A stretch of DNA of 64,000 nt from GCA-016699975 sp964420045. Lineage in GTDB: Bacteria > Patescibacteriota > Minisyncoccia > Moranbacterales > UBA1568. The stretch spans positions 31,479-95,478 of the forward strand of contig CAYQPQ010000001.1 in NCBI GenBank assembly GCA_964420045.1, given 5' to 3'. Made by a program: the position numbers and the translations under genes. The notes under the pieces were generated by a model. It was not told the origin of the DNA. It ran no database searches and worked only from the letters and a program-made list of their open reading frames with translations. Shown here one piece after another: positions 35,418 through 43,963 of the stretch. The first letter of the stretch is position 1, and each line of letters opens with the position of its first letter.

Positions 35418-36260
35418 TCACGGCAACTCCGAGAGAAAACAGCGATGCGCATTCCCTTCCGTCACATTCCCAACCTCTGCAAATGAAATTCCTTTCACTT
35501 CGGAAATTTTCCTTGCCACTTCCACAACATACGCCGGCTCATTCCGAGTGCCGCGATACTTTTGCGGCGCCAGATAGGGACAGTCGGTCTCAGTCAGCAT
35601 CCGTTCAATCGGAATTATCTTGACACTCTCGCGAATGTCATTCTCGGTTCCCACAAGCGACTTCTTTACCGGATAGGTGATATTCCCTGCGAATGAAAAG
35701 AAGACTCGATCGCTCAGGTCGAGAAACTCCTGCGTCATCCCCTTGTCACCCTGGTAGCAATGCAAGATAATAAACGGGATATCCTCAACATATCCGCGCA
35801 CGATATCAAGGACATCGCCATACGATTCGCGCGCATGAATAACAATCGGTTTCCCGATACGCTTGGCAAGCTCCAAGTGATCTCGAAATCCTTCTTGCTG
35901 AATCTTCCGCTGTTCATCCGAAATCGAAACCCCGTTAAAGGCGTGATAATCCAGCCCGCATTCGCCAATCGCCACCACCTTCGGACGCACTGCTATTTCC
36001 TCCATTCTTTCTATCCACTCCCGCCGCACTTCATGTTCGGGCAATTTCGAATACTCATGCGGATGCACCGCGACGGCGGCAAAGAGCCCGCTTTCGTATC
36101 GCTCCGCCGCCGCAACAGCATCTATGCTTTCCGTTACACTGGTGCCAACCGTGATAATTCGATTCACGCCCACGGCATTCGCCCGACGAATCGCTTCATC
36201 TCGATCGCCATCAAACACCTCTTCGTGAATATGCGCATGCGTATCGATCATGGGTCTCAA
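35418..36260 (-). CDS. tatD: TatD family metal-dependent hydrolase
   Basis: 280 residues of the amidohydrolase fold. Metal ligands: DTHAHIHE at the N-terminus, GECGLDYH (Glu), VIHARES (His), ILHCYQG (His) and LTETDCPYLAP (Asp). TatD proteins act as 3'-5' DNases and in DNA quality control; some act in tRNA or protein quality control. The start overlaps the metG stop by 4 bases (ATGA), a translational coupling often seen for metG-tatD. An internal ATG (36251) just before DTHAH is also possible. Confidence 0.93.
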   Translation of the reverse strand: MRPMIDTHAHIHEEVFDGDRDEAIRRANAVGVNRIITVGTSVTESIDAVAAAERYESGLFAAVAVHPHEYSKLPEHEVRREWIERMEEIAVRPKVVAIGECGLDYHAFNGVSISDEQRKIQQEGFRDHLELAKRIGKPIVIHARESYGDVLDIVRGYVEDIPFIILHCYQGDKGMTQEFLDLSDRVFFSFAGNITYPVKKSLVGTENDIRESVKIIPIERMLTETDCPYLAPQKYRGTRNEPAYVVEVARKISEVKGISFAEVGNVTEGNAHRCFLSELP

Positions 36261-37678
36261 ATACGTTGAAAAAGAATCCCGCCCTTTCGTTCGGCAAGCA
36301 TCGTTCGAATATTCTCAGACGTTTCCGGCAAAAAAGGAACGAGCAAATATGCAATGCGAGTGAGATCGTCAAGCAGTTTTTTCATTACCGCCTCGAATTT
36401 CTCCACATCTGTTTTTGCCAGTTCCCACGGTTTCTCGTCTTCGATATACTTATTGCTTTTCCGCACAATATCCCAAATATATTCCAATCCATCGTTCAAA
36501 CGATAATTTTCCAAGAGTTGAAAAAATTCTTGAGGTATATGTTCTGTGTGTTTCTCCGTAATTCGTGCTTCCTGATTCGTTATTCGATCAGCCAGTTTCA
36601 AAACTCGACTCACCAAATTCCCGAGCCCGTTCGCCAGATCGGCATTGTATTTCTCAGTCATCCGCTCCCATGAGAGATCGATATCTTCCCCAAATACCGC
36701 CGCCGAAAGGAGAAGGTACCGCGCCCCGTCCTTGCCAAATCTCTCAATCATCTCTTCGGGCGAAACAACATTCCCGAGACTCTTCGACATTTTCTGTCCA
36801 TTGCAGGTGATGTGTCCATGGATAAGTATTTGCTTTGACGGAGCAAGTCCGGCGGACAGAAGCATCGCCTGCCACATCGCCGTCTGCTGACGAAGATTGT
36901 CCTTTCCGGCAATCTGCACGCCCGGCCAAAATTTCTCGAACTGTTCTTGATCAACATTCCATCCTATTGTCGAGATGTAGTTGACAAGTGCGTCGAACCA
37001 CACATACATCACATGCGATTCATCACCCGGCACCGGGATACCCCACGGCATTTTCGAAGCAAGTCGCGACACACTAAAGTCTTGCAACCCGCGCTCGACA
37101 AAAGCCACAATCTCATTCAGACGCTTCTCCGGAACAACAAACTGCGACTGCTCTCGATACAAGCTCAGAAGTTCTCCTTGATACCTCGAAAATCGGAAGA
37201 AATAGTTTTCTTCTTCCACAATTTCTATCTCGCGATTCGGATGCTCGGGACATTTCCCGTTCACCAAATCCGAATCCGTCTTCTCCAATTCGCATCCGAC
37301 ACAGTACTTCGCCCGGTAATTCTTTTTGTAGATATCGCCTCGCGCTTCGCACCGTCTCCAAAACGCCTGCGCCGCCTTCACATGATACTCATCCGTTGTC
37401 CGAATGAAATTTGTATAACCGATATCAAGAAGCGTCTTGAGATTTCGGAAGTGCTCCGACATGCGGTCGCAAAACTCCTGCGGTGTCACTCCTTCTTCTT
37501 TCGCTTTTTCCCAAATCTTCGTCCCATGTTCATCCGTTCCGATATTGAAAACCACCTCCTCGCCAAGCGCCGCATGAAACCGCGCTATTACATCCGCCTG
37601 CACCACCTCCAGCGCAAACCCAATATGCGGCTTCCCATTTACATACGGAAGTGTGGTTGTAATATAGAATCTTGACAT
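36257..37678 (-). CDS. metG: Methionine--tRNA ligase
   Basis: 473 residues of class I synthetase: TTTLPYVNGKPHIGFALEVV (the HIGH motif as PHIG), the zinc knuckle CVGCELEKTDSDL / GKCPEHPNRE, WFDALVNYIST, and QKMSKSLGNVVSP (KMSKS). The length shows that no C-terminal EMAP-like tRNA-binding domain is fused. It charges initiator and elongator tRNA-Met. The upstream region has TATTCT ending 7 bases before the ATG, a candidate leaderless promoter, but the -35 is weak. It is translationally coupled with tatD. Confidence 0.97.
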   Translation of the reverse strand: MSRFYITTTLPYVNGKPHIGFALEVVQADVIARFHAALGEEVVFNIGTDEHGTKIWEKAKEEGVTPQEFCDRMSEHFRNLKTLLDIGYTNFIRTTDEYHVKAAQAFWRRCEARGDIYKKNYRAKYCVGCELEKTDSDLVNGKCPEHPNREIEIVEEENYFFRFSRYQGELLSLYREQSQFVVPEKRLNEIVAFVERGLQDFSVSRLASKMPWGIPVPGDESHVMYVWFDALVNYISTIGWNVDQEQFEKFWPGVQIAGKDNLRQQTAMWQAMLLSAGLAPSKQILIHGHITCNGQKMSKSLGNVVSPEEMIERFGKDGARYLLLSAAVFGEDIDLSWERMTEKYNADLANGLGNLVSRVLKLADRITNQEARITEKHTEHIPQEFFQLLENYRLNDGLEYIWDIVRKSNKYIEDEKPWELAKTDVEKFEAVMKKLLDDLTRIAYLLVPFLPETSENIRTMLAERKGGILFQRI

Positions 37679-37759
37679 ACATTTTAGAATATGATTCTAT
37701 GGCATTGTTAACCAATAGTACCTTCCTCTCATTAACAAATTACTGCAAGGGGGCTTCAA

Positions 37760-38011
37760 ATGGAATTCATCAACTCTATCATCTCAAAGCTTCATCCAAG
37801 TTTCTCACTTATTCTCCCCGCTATAATTCTCGCGTCGTTTACTTATCCTCTTTCGCAAGCGATGGAAAACATGAATCGACGAGCATTGTCACGAACCGTT
37901 TTCCTTCTTTTTCTTCTTCTCTTGGTATTCATTGTTGAAATCATCCTAAATGGGAATCAATCACTCCCAATGAAATTCCTCTCCTGGTGGCTAAGTCACT
38001 GGAAAACCTGA
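37760..38011 (+). CDS. Small two-helix membrane protein with a strong ribosome-binding site
   Basis: 83 residues with two hydrophobic segments (FSLILPAIILASFTYPLS and TVFLLFLLLLVFIVEIIL) separated by a charged loop (MENMNRRALSR). I do not recognise it. Support that it is real: an AAGGGGG ribosome-binding sequence 6 bases from the ATG, unusual in this window, and an intrinsic terminator 21 bases past the stop. It is the only plus-strand gene between metG and rsmI. Function unknown. Confidence 0.6.
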   Translation: MEFINSIISKLHPSFSLILPAIILASFTYPLSQAMENMNRRALSRTVFLLFLLLLVFIVEIILNGNQSLPMKFLSWWLSHWKT

Positions 38012-38031
38012 GCTAATTCACTCTTTGATTC

Positions 38032-38060
38032 GCAGGATCTGCATGATCCTGCTTTTATTT
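38032..38060 (+). terminator. Terminator of the small membrane protein gene
   Basis: GCAGGATC (38032-38039), loop TGCAT, GATCCTGC (38045-38052), then TTTTATTT. The arm reaches almost to the rsmI stop on the other strand. Confidence 0.8.
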
Positions 38061-38783
38061 TCCGTAACTCGTAGCTATCACCACAAACTCTCCCTTCACC
38101 TTCCCTTGGTTCTTCTGATAATACTCCAATACTTCCGCAACGTTTCCGCGGATGATTTCTTCGAACATCTTGGTAAGCTCGCGTCCGACAATCACGTGTT
38201 TTTCGGGCGCGAGCGAAGCCAAGAGTTCCAAATTCTTCACGATGCGATACGGAGACTCGTAATACACAACTGGAACTGCCGATTCCGCAACCGCGCGAAA
38301 AAATGTCTCTCGTCCCTTCTTGTGCGGCGGGAATCCCTTGAAGCAAAATTCCTGCGTGTTCACACCGGCGACCGAGAGAATGGCTCCCAAAGCCGATGGC
38401 CCTGGCACAGGAGAAACGCGAAAACCCGCCGCAATCACCTTTTCTACCAGCTCATTCCCCGGATCCGACACGCCCGGTGTCCCGGCATCGGTCGTAAGCG
38501 CGACAGACTTTCCTTCGCCGAGCAGATCGAGCACGCGACGATGCTTTTCTTCCGCCGCCCGCTGCGGAACAGCAAGGAGCGACTTTGATATATCATGCCG
38601 AAAAAGAAGTTTCTTGGCAACACGCGTGTCCTCGCACACGATCAGATCGCACTCGCCGAGAATGCGGAGCGCACGAAGCGTGATGTCTTCCATATTTCCA
38701 ATAGGTGTTGCCACTACGAAGAGTGTCCCCGATTCAGAATTCTCCTCATCTTCTCTTTGAATTTCTTCTTCAAAATCATTCAT
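38055..38783 (-). CDS. rsmI: 16S rRNA (cytidine1402-2'-O)-methyltransferase
   Basis: 242 residues of the SPOUT-like tetrapyrrole-methylase fold. VVATPIGNMEDITLRALRIL at the N-terminus, VCEDTRVAKKLL, TTDAGTPGVSDPGNELV (SAM binding) and PVPGPSALGAILSVAG are diagnostic. It 2'-O-methylates C1402 of 16S rRNA in the decoding centre. An acidic N-terminal extension (about residues 1-18) precedes the core. A repeat A element lies 12 bases upstream of the start. Confidence 0.95.
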   Translation of the reverse strand: MNDFEEEIQREDEENSESGTLFVVATPIGNMEDITLRALRILGECDLIVCEDTRVAKKLLFRHDISKSLLAVPQRAAEEKHRRVLDLLGEGKSVALTTDAGTPGVSDPGNELVEKVIAAGFRVSPVPGPSALGAILSVAGVNTQEFCFKGFPPHKKGRETFFRAVAESAVPVVYYESPYRIVKNLELLASLAPEKHVIVGRELTKMFEEIIRGNVAEVLEYYQKNQGKVKGEFVVIATSYGK

Positions 38784-38794
38784 ATTTTTCCCTT

Positions 38795-38957
38795 AGAGCT
38801 TGTCTTAGAAGTCCGTATTCTGCTGCAATTTCAAAATTTTGGCTGCAAAACATTCAGATTTCGTCGCGTTACCTTCCAGGTAGCACTCCTCAATCTTCAT
38901 GTTTTTCGCTCAAAATTTTGAAATTTCGCGACGAAAGAGACTTTTAAAACAAGCTCT
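38795..38957. repeat. Palindromic interspersed repeat A, copy 3
   Basis: 163 bases, AGAGCTTGTCTTAGAAGTCC to GACTTTTAAAACAAGCTCT. Apart from one base near the left end (TTAGAAG against TTAAAAG) it reads the same as the copy at 14590-14750. Ends and inner arms are inverted repeats. It sits between rsmI and the AI-2E permease gene. Confidence 0.85.
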
Positions 38958-38981
38958 TACATGCCACTCTCCTTATTGTCA

Positions 38982-40013
38982 TTATCCATTTTGTTTCTTC
39001 TTCCCCAGAAATTCATCCGTAAACACCGAAAGCGCCGCCGCCGAAGGTACTGCAAGGAGTATACCGGCGATACCGGCAACTTTCGCGCCGATAAGCAGCG
39101 CCAAGATAACTGCCACAGGATTCAATCCGACGGTGCGTCGCATCACCTGCGGCACGACGATATGATTCTGCGCTTGTTGAATCACGACATAGAGAATGAT
39201 AACCGCTGTCCCCAGCCACGGCGACACCAGAAAGCCGAGAAGTGCGGCGGGAATAGCCGCCATCGTCGGACCCGCATACGGCACCATTTCAAGGAGCGCC
39301 CCAAAGAGAGCCAGAACCAGCGTATACGGAATCTCGAGCATGGAAAGCCCGATAAAGTAAAATGAAAAGACGATGACCATGAGAAGCAGCTGCCCGAACA
39401 TCCACTGACCGATTTTGTCTTGAATCTTCCGAGAGAAATAGAGAACGCGCTCCTCATATTCGGCAGGCGTCACCGTTCGAAGCACTTTGTCTATCCCGCG
39501 CCGTTCAAACGACATATACAGCGAGAGAAAAAACATGACCACCACTGAAAAAAGAGCATGGAACACGCTCACGGTCGTCGAGAAAATACCGGAAACCGCT
39601 CCCGACGACTCGCCGCCGCCCGAAAGAGCATCCGCGCCGAGCGGAACATCATGGATTCGGAAAAACGAATCAATACCATTTGCAAACATGGAAAGACGAT
39701 CGAGGTACTGCGGCACATTTGCCGAGAACTCCACCACCTGACTCGAGAATATAGGAACAATCAGCGAAACAACCGTAACCAAGAATCCGACAATCACCGC
39801 GTACACGCCAAGCACGCCGAGCGTGCGCGGGATACGGAGAGCCTCCAATCTCTCAATCGCCGGCGCAACCGATGCCGTAATGATTATCGCGACAAAAAAT
39901 ACAACGATAATATCCCGAATCAAGTACAAAAAGAATAATGCCATCAGCATCATGACGCCGTGCAGTAAAATCTTCGTCCACGCTTCAATATACTGTTCCT
40001 TTGTCATTGTCAT
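38982..40013 (-). CDS. AI-2E family permease
   Basis: 343 residues (or 341 from 40007) with about eight membrane helices, PF01594. The N-terminal helices (MMLMALFFLYLIRDIIVVFFVAIII) are followed by a soluble segment after RLGVYAVIVGFLVT, and the C-terminal core EMVPYAGPTMAAIPAALLGF, VVIQQAQNHIVVPQVM and GLNPVAVILALLIGAKVAGI, which is the family signature. Members move small molecules or ions (TqsA, Na+/H+ antiport); the substrate here is unknown. Upstream frame extension to 40190 translates a palindromic repeat and is rejected. Confidence 0.88.
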   Translation of the reverse strand: MTMTKEQYIEAWTKILLHGVMMLMALFFLYLIRDIIVVFFVAIIITASVAPAIERLEALRIPRTLGVLGVYAVIVGFLVTVVSLIVPIFSSQVVEFSANVPQYLDRLSMFANGIDSFFRIHDVPLGADALSGGGESSGAVSGIFSTTVSVFHALFSVVVMFFLSLYMSFERRGIDKVLRTVTPAEYEERVLYFSRKIQDKIGQWMFGQLLLMVIVFSFYFIGLSMLEIPYTLVLALFGALLEMVPYAGPTMAAIPAALLGFLVSPWLGTAVIILYVVIQQAQNHIVVPQVMRRTVGLNPVAVILALLIGAKVAGIAGILLAVPSAAALSVFTDEFLGKKKQNG

Positions 40014-40040
40014 ACGAAAACACTCGAAATGTATTATCCG

Positions 40041-40157
40041 TGTCATTCCGACCAGAACGACGGAGGAGTGGGGTGGAGGAATCTCCGAATAGCACGCATG
40101 AAAGCTCTGAGAAACAAACTCCGCAGTTGAGATTCCTCGACCTCGCTCGGAATGACA
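40041..40157. repeat. Palindromic repeat C (TGTCATTCCGA...TCGGAATGACA)
   Basis: 117 bases with arms TGTCATTCCGA (40041-40051) and TCGGAATGACA (40147-40157), inner GGAGGAATCTC / GAGATTCCTC. Similar palindromes are scattered in many unrelated bacteria and are probably MITE-like. One arm also occurs at 14045. It lies between the M16 peptidase and AI-2E genes. Confidence 0.7.
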
Positions 40158-40198
40158 GAACTCTGTCGACCCGAGCCTCAGCACATTCAAATATCCAA

Positions 40199-41479
40199 CT
40201 ACAATTTCAACATCTTCTCCAATTTCTTGGGAGATTTCTGCGGACCAATAACAGCGAGATTGAGTCGGTCGGAGCGAAAAATCATCTCGGCCACCCGCCG
40301 AATATCTTCGCTCGTCACCGCATCAATCTTTTCATAGCGATCTTTTGGCAAAACGATTTCGCCTTTCAACGCTTCCTGATCAACCAAATACCCTACGATA
40401 TCATCCGACGACTCAAGATGCATCGCCATGCTTCCCTTGATATGTTCCTTCGCTTTCAGAAGTTCTTTCTCCGGCACCAACTCCGTCGCAATCCGCTTGT
40501 ATTCTTCGAGAATCACTTCGATAGTCTTCTCAAGATTTTCGTGCTCAACACCGCACTGTGTCGAGAGATATCCCGCATCATGGTAGGCATCTGTCCCGGT
40601 ATGCACACTATAGGCCAAGCCCCGCCGTTCGCGCACTGCCATAAAAAGCCGGCTCGACATACCGCCGCCGAGAATAGTCGAAAGCACCGCGAGTGCGTGA
40701 CGGTCTTCATGGAAGAAATCAAACGATCGAACCCCGAGAATGAAATGTGTCTGATCGGTTTTCTTGGTCTGAAGGAGCACTGCCGGAGCTTTTTGCTTTT
40801 CAACAATGCCTTTTCGTTCCGGATTCTTCCCTGTTCGCATATCGGCAAAACTCCGCTCGATCATGCCCTTCGCCCACGCCACATCGAAATTCCCCGCAAC
40901 ACCAACCACTACATTTGATGCCACATAGGCGCGGTTGAGATAGCGAAGAAATTCCGCGCGCTTGAAACCTTTGATATTCTCCCGTGTCCCAATAATATCT
41001 CGCCCGAGCGGGTGATCCCCATAGAGGAGCATTTCAAACACATCGCCCACATGTCGAACCGGCGTATCCTCGTACATATTAAGCTCCTGCAGAATCGGCC
41101 CGCGCTCGCGATCGATTTCTTCCGCCGGCAAGGTTGAATTGAGGAAAATATCGCTCACGATATCGAGCGCCATTTCGGCATGTTTCCGGTCTACCTTCGC
41201 ATAGTAGGCTGTACGATCCTTCGACGTGAACGCATTGTACTCCCCACCCACGCCGTCGAGTTCCTCACTGATCGAAAGCGCTGTCGGACGCCGCTTCGTC
41301 CCCTTAAAAAACATATGCTCCAAGAAATGCGAAAGTCCGCCCTCTTTCTTTGTCTCATACCGCGACCCTGTTGCCGTCGTAATAAGCACTGTCACCGTCT
41401 CCGCTTCTTTCATCGGCGAGAGTACCACTCGCAACCCATTCGACAAAACATGCTTTTCGTAATTCATAGTCGCAGACAA
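40199..41479 (-). CDS. M16 family zinc peptidase (mitochondrial processing peptidase-like)
   Basis: 426 residues. The inverted zinc motif HFLEHMFFKGT (HxxEH) is near residue 52, with the third ligand in GPILQELNMYEDTP. The C-terminal domain carries GGGMSSRLFMAVRERRGLAYSV, the R/Y site typical of active M16B subunits. Such single-gene peptidases cleave short peptides or signal fragments in the cytoplasm. An alternative ATG at 41467 (MNYEKHV) is closer to the family start. It follows the DUF1543 gene by 12 bases and is likely co-transcribed with it and glyQS. Confidence 0.93.
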   Translation of the reverse strand: MSATMNYEKHVLSNGLRVVLSPMKEAETVTVLITTATGSRYETKKEGGLSHFLEHMFFKGTKRRPTALSISEELDGVGGEYNAFTSKDRTAYYAKVDRKHAEMALDIVSDIFLNSTLPAEEIDRERGPILQELNMYEDTPVRHVGDVFEMLLYGDHPLGRDIIGTRENIKGFKRAEFLRYLNRAYVASNVVVGVAGNFDVAWAKGMIERSFADMRTGKNPERKGIVEKQKAPAVLLQTKKTDQTHFILGVRSFDFFHEDRHALAVLSTILGGGMSSRLFMAVRERRGLAYSVHTGTDAYHDAGYLSTQCGVEHENLEKTIEVILEEYKRIATELVPEKELLKAKEHIKGSMAMHLESSDDIVGYLVDQEALKGEIVLPKDRYEKIDAVTSEDIRRVAEMIFRSDRLNLAVIGPQKSPKKLEKMLKL

Positions 41480-41491
41480 TCAAGTATAAAT

Positions 41492-41764
41492 TCAAGACAG
41501 CGGAACATAGGAACTCTCCACTCGAATATCATTCTCTTCTTCGTTTCCAACTCGATTCAGAGACACATCATGCCCATCAACACTCGAAAGCTCCATCATC
41601 GAGTCAATATGCACCGATTTCTGATCCAAACCCTTCCACTTCTTGCGCGCCCGCACCCTCGCGTCATGACTGTCTTCGGCAACAACCGGCACCACTTCGT
41701 GATCTTCACCCACTCGACCATCTTGCAGTTTTCCGCCCAAAAAAACTACGAAAAGTTTCGGCAT
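41492..41764 (-). CDS. DUF1543 domain protein
   Basis: 90 residues: KLFVVFLGGKLQDGRVGEDH, EVVPVVAEDSHDARVRARKKW and SVHIDSMMELSSVDGHDVSL. The order LFVVYLGG, H-D-V, hydrophobic, W, HIDSWMELD-V-DG is what I know for DUF1543 (PF07566), a small alpha-beta domain of unknown function. It lies between glyQS (18 bases) and the M16 peptidase (12 bases) on the same strand. Confidence 0.75.
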   Translation of the reverse strand: MPKLFVVFLGGKLQDGRVGEDHEVVPVVAEDSHDARVRARKKWKGLDQKSVHIDSMMELSSVDGHDVSLNRVGNEEENDIRVESSYVPLS

Positions 41765-41782
41765 AGTATGTTAGAAAATTCC

Positions 41783-43279
41783 CTACCGAAAATGCTCCCA
41801 GAGGTAATTGCCGAGGTCGGCAAGCGACAAGCGATCTTGTTTCATCGTGTCACGATCGCGCACAGTGACCGTGCCATCATCGAGCGTCTGGAAATCGATC
41901 GTCACACAATACGGCGTCCCGATTTCATCCTGCCGGCGATAGCGCTTCCCCACATTGCCGTTGTCATCAAATTCACACACGACATCTTTTCTCAAGACTT
42001 CAAATACTTTGCGCGCCTTGTCGACAAGTTCGGGTTTGTTCTTCATGAGCGGAAAGACCGCCACCTTCACTGGCGCAATCGACTTTGCCAAGCGAAGCAC
42101 TGTGCGCGTCTCCCCTTCACCAACCGACTCTTCGTCATACGCAGAGAGGAGAATTGCCAAGAGACCGCGATCGAGTCCGAAAGTCGGCTCGACGACGAAC
42201 GGCGTGATCTTTTCTTTCGTCTCCGTGTCCTGCCACGTCATATCGCGCCCCGAAAACTTTGCATGGCGCGACAAATCATAGTCCGTCCGACATGCAAGCC
42301 CGAAGAGTTCCTTGCGCCCGAAGGGGTAATCGAATTCGAAATCCACGGTCCGCGCCGAGTAGTGCGCCCGCTCATTCTCCGCTATCTCCGTTGGATGTAT
42401 ACGAGTCATATCCATGCCGACCGATTTCATCCACGATTCCATTTCTCCCTGCCAATAGGCAAATACTTCATTCCATTCCCGCTTCTTCGAATCGAAGAAA
42501 TATTCTATTTCCATCTGTTCAAACTCGCGCGTGCGGAAAATAAAGTTGCCCGGCGTGATTTCGTTCCGAAACGCCTTGCCGATTTGCGCGATGCCAAACG
42601 GCAAGCGCTTTCGCGACACGCCGGCAACGAGCGGAAAGTCCACAAACATTGCCTGTGCCGTTTCCGGGCGAAGATAGGCGATGTTTGCACTCTCCTCGGC
42701 GGGACCGATAAACGTTTTGAACATGAGATTGAAGAGCGTCGGATGCGACCAGTCACGCTTCCCGCAATGCGGACAGGCAATCGTCCGCAAGGCGCCGAAG
42801 AGTTTCTCGGCAAGCTTTTCGATATCGTGTTCGTATTTCTCCACCGTCGCATGATCTGGAGACGCTTCTTTCTTGAGCTTCTCGATTTCCATTTTCTTGA
42901 ATGTCATCTCCGAGAAGGACAGCATGAATTCGTTCTGATTCACCGCATCAAGGTGCTGATCCGGGCGCAAGCGCTCATGGCACTCTTTGCACTCCACGAG
43001 AAAGTCATTGAAGCCGGAAATATGCCCGCTTGCTTCCCATACTTTCGGATTCATCACAATCGCCGCATCAAGCCCCACCATGTCGTCGCGACTCTCGACA
43101 AAAGTCTTCCACCAGTGGTCTTTGATGTTCTTCTTCAGCTGGGCGCCATACGGACCGTAGTCCCACGAATTCGCAAGCCCGCCATAAATATCACTTCCCG
43201 GAAACACAAACCCGCGCCGCTTCGCGAGCGAGACAATTTTGTCCATAGTGATTTCCGCCGTATTCATAGGGTTTTCCAA
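41783..43279 (-). CDS. glyQS: Glycine--tRNA ligase, single-chain dimeric type
   Basis: 498 residues of the class II alpha2 enzyme found in eukaryotes, archaea and some bacteria. Seen: KRRGFVFPGSDIYGGLANSWDYGP, motif 2 region GIAQIGKAFRNEITPGNFIFR, TREFEQMEIEYF, GLACRTDYDLSRH and motif 3 PFVVEPTFGLDRGLLAIL, then an anticodon-binding domain (SIAPVKVAVFPL). Cysteine pairs (CKEC, CPHC) sit in the inserted domain. It attaches glycine to tRNA-Gly. ATGs at 43279 and 43267 are both possible. A promoter lies 16 bases upstream. Confidence 0.97.
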   Translation of the reverse strand: MENPMNTAEITMDKIVSLAKRRGFVFPGSDIYGGLANSWDYGPYGAQLKKNIKDHWWKTFVESRDDMVGLDAAIVMNPKVWEASGHISGFNDFLVECKECHERLRPDQHLDAVNQNEFMLSFSEMTFKKMEIEKLKKEASPDHATVEKYEHDIEKLAEKLFGALRTIACPHCGKRDWSHPTLFNLMFKTFIGPAEESANIAYLRPETAQAMFVDFPLVAGVSRKRLPFGIAQIGKAFRNEITPGNFIFRTREFEQMEIEYFFDSKKREWNEVFAYWQGEMESWMKSVGMDMTRIHPTEIAENERAHYSARTVDFEFDYPFGRKELFGLACRTDYDLSRHAKFSGRDMTWQDTETKEKITPFVVEPTFGLDRGLLAILLSAYDEESVGEGETRTVLRLAKSIAPVKVAVFPLMKNKPELVDKARKVFEVLRKDVVCEFDDNGNVGKRYRRQDEIGTPYCVTIDFQTLDDGTVTVRDRDTMKQDRLSLADLGNYLWEHFR

Positions 43280-43295
43280 CAGTTTATCTGTTCCT

Positions 43296-43324
43296 ATCCT
43301 ATCGTTTCAACCCCAAAGTGTCAA
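43296..43324 (-). promoter_or_regulatory. Promoter of glyQS
   Basis: On the minus strand TTGACA (43319-43324), a 17-base spacer and TAGGAT (43296-43301). Its -35 box abuts the T-tract of the terminator of the preceding gene pair. Confidence 0.6.
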
Positions 43325-43359
43325 AAAAGAAAACGCCCGATATTTCCATATCGAGCGGT
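43323..43359 (-). terminator. Terminator of the RHH two-gene unit
   Basis: On the minus strand CCGCTCGATAT, loop GGAA, ATATCGGGCG, then TTTTCTTTTTT. Stem of about 10 pairs with one wobble. It separates the 86-residue gene from the glyQS promoter and overlaps its -35 box by two bases. Confidence 0.75.
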
Positions 43360-43424
43360 TATAAAAACTTACATCAATAACTCACATTTTTTATCAACAT
43401 TATAAGTCGCAATTGTCCAGTAAG

Positions 43425-43685
43425 TTAAGACCGGCGTGGGAAAACACCGAGAATCTTTAACAGATAATCGCCAGGTCGAACTTTTCCTGAAGAATCTCGA
43501 AACAGAAGACTGGAACTCTCCCCTTCATCCAGAGTCGCTGCAACAAATTTGAGCATATTCCGAAAACACTCCGACCTTGTTCCCGATCCAGTTCTTTGTT
43601 TCAGTTTATCCAAGAGTTGAACATACTCTGGCGCAGTATCAACGACCAGCCTTACCCTTTCCAATTCCTTCCGCTCTTTTGGCAT
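43425..43685 (-). CDS. Ribbon-helix-helix-like small protein
   Basis: 86 residues. The segment ERVRLVVDTAPEYVQLLDKL, KQRTGSGTRSECFRNMLKFV has the beta-strand, helix, turn (TGSGTRSE), helix layout of ribbon-helix-helix DNA-binding proteins. The C-terminal 35 residues (GESSSLLFRDSSGKVRPGDY) look like a separate strand-rich tail. It is probably a small transcription regulator; antitoxin is possible but no toxin-like partner is evident. It lies 25 bases after the 64-residue ORF in a unit with its own promoter and terminator. Confidence 0.6.
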   Translation of the reverse strand: MPKERKELERVRLVVDTAPEYVQLLDKLKQRTGSGTRSECFRNMLKFVAATLDEGESSSLLFRDSSGKVRPGDYLLKILGVFPRRS

Positions 43686-43710
43686 ACCAAAGCCCTCTCA
43701 TTTTGTTGAA

Positions 43711-43905
43711 TCACTCGATTTCTCGATTTTCCGAACCCATCTGCCACTCATCTTCAACTTCCGCAGCAGAAATACGTCTTTTCCCAATTGGAAAATACCG
43801 ATATTTGTCAGCGAGGCTTCCTCTGTCATGTCGACTATATCGAGAGCCTCTACATCCCTGACATTTACCTCGACCCTCGCCTGAACTGCTACGCCGCGTC
43901 GCCAT
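43711..43905 (-). CDS. 64-residue basic protein of unknown function
   Basis: Starts MATRRSSSGEGRGKCQGCRG (a CxxC pair, Arg-rich), then LADKYRYFPIGKRRISAAEV and an acidic end (EDEWQMGSENREIE). I do not recognise it. Support: a consensus promoter 59 bases upstream and an AGAGAGG ribosome-binding sequence 9 bases before the ATG. The frame continues upstream through the promoter, so 43905 is the likely start. It is the first gene of a two-gene unit with the RHH-like protein. Confidence 0.5.
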   Translation of the reverse strand: MATRRSSSGEGRGKCQGCRGSRYSRHDRGSLADKYRYFPIGKRRISAAEVEDEWQMGSENREIE

Positions 43906-43963
43906 ATTGCTTATCCTCTCTGTTTGGTTAGGTGATCTACGAATTGTTAAAGAGAGAAACTTC

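Noticed and set aside
41180..43405. A 741-codon open frame on the plus strand
   Set aside because: It is antisense to the M16, DUF1543 and glyQS genes, all strong family matches; long antisense frames arise here from codon bias. Similar antisense frames across rpoB, rpoC and the VirD4-like gene were rejected for the same reason.
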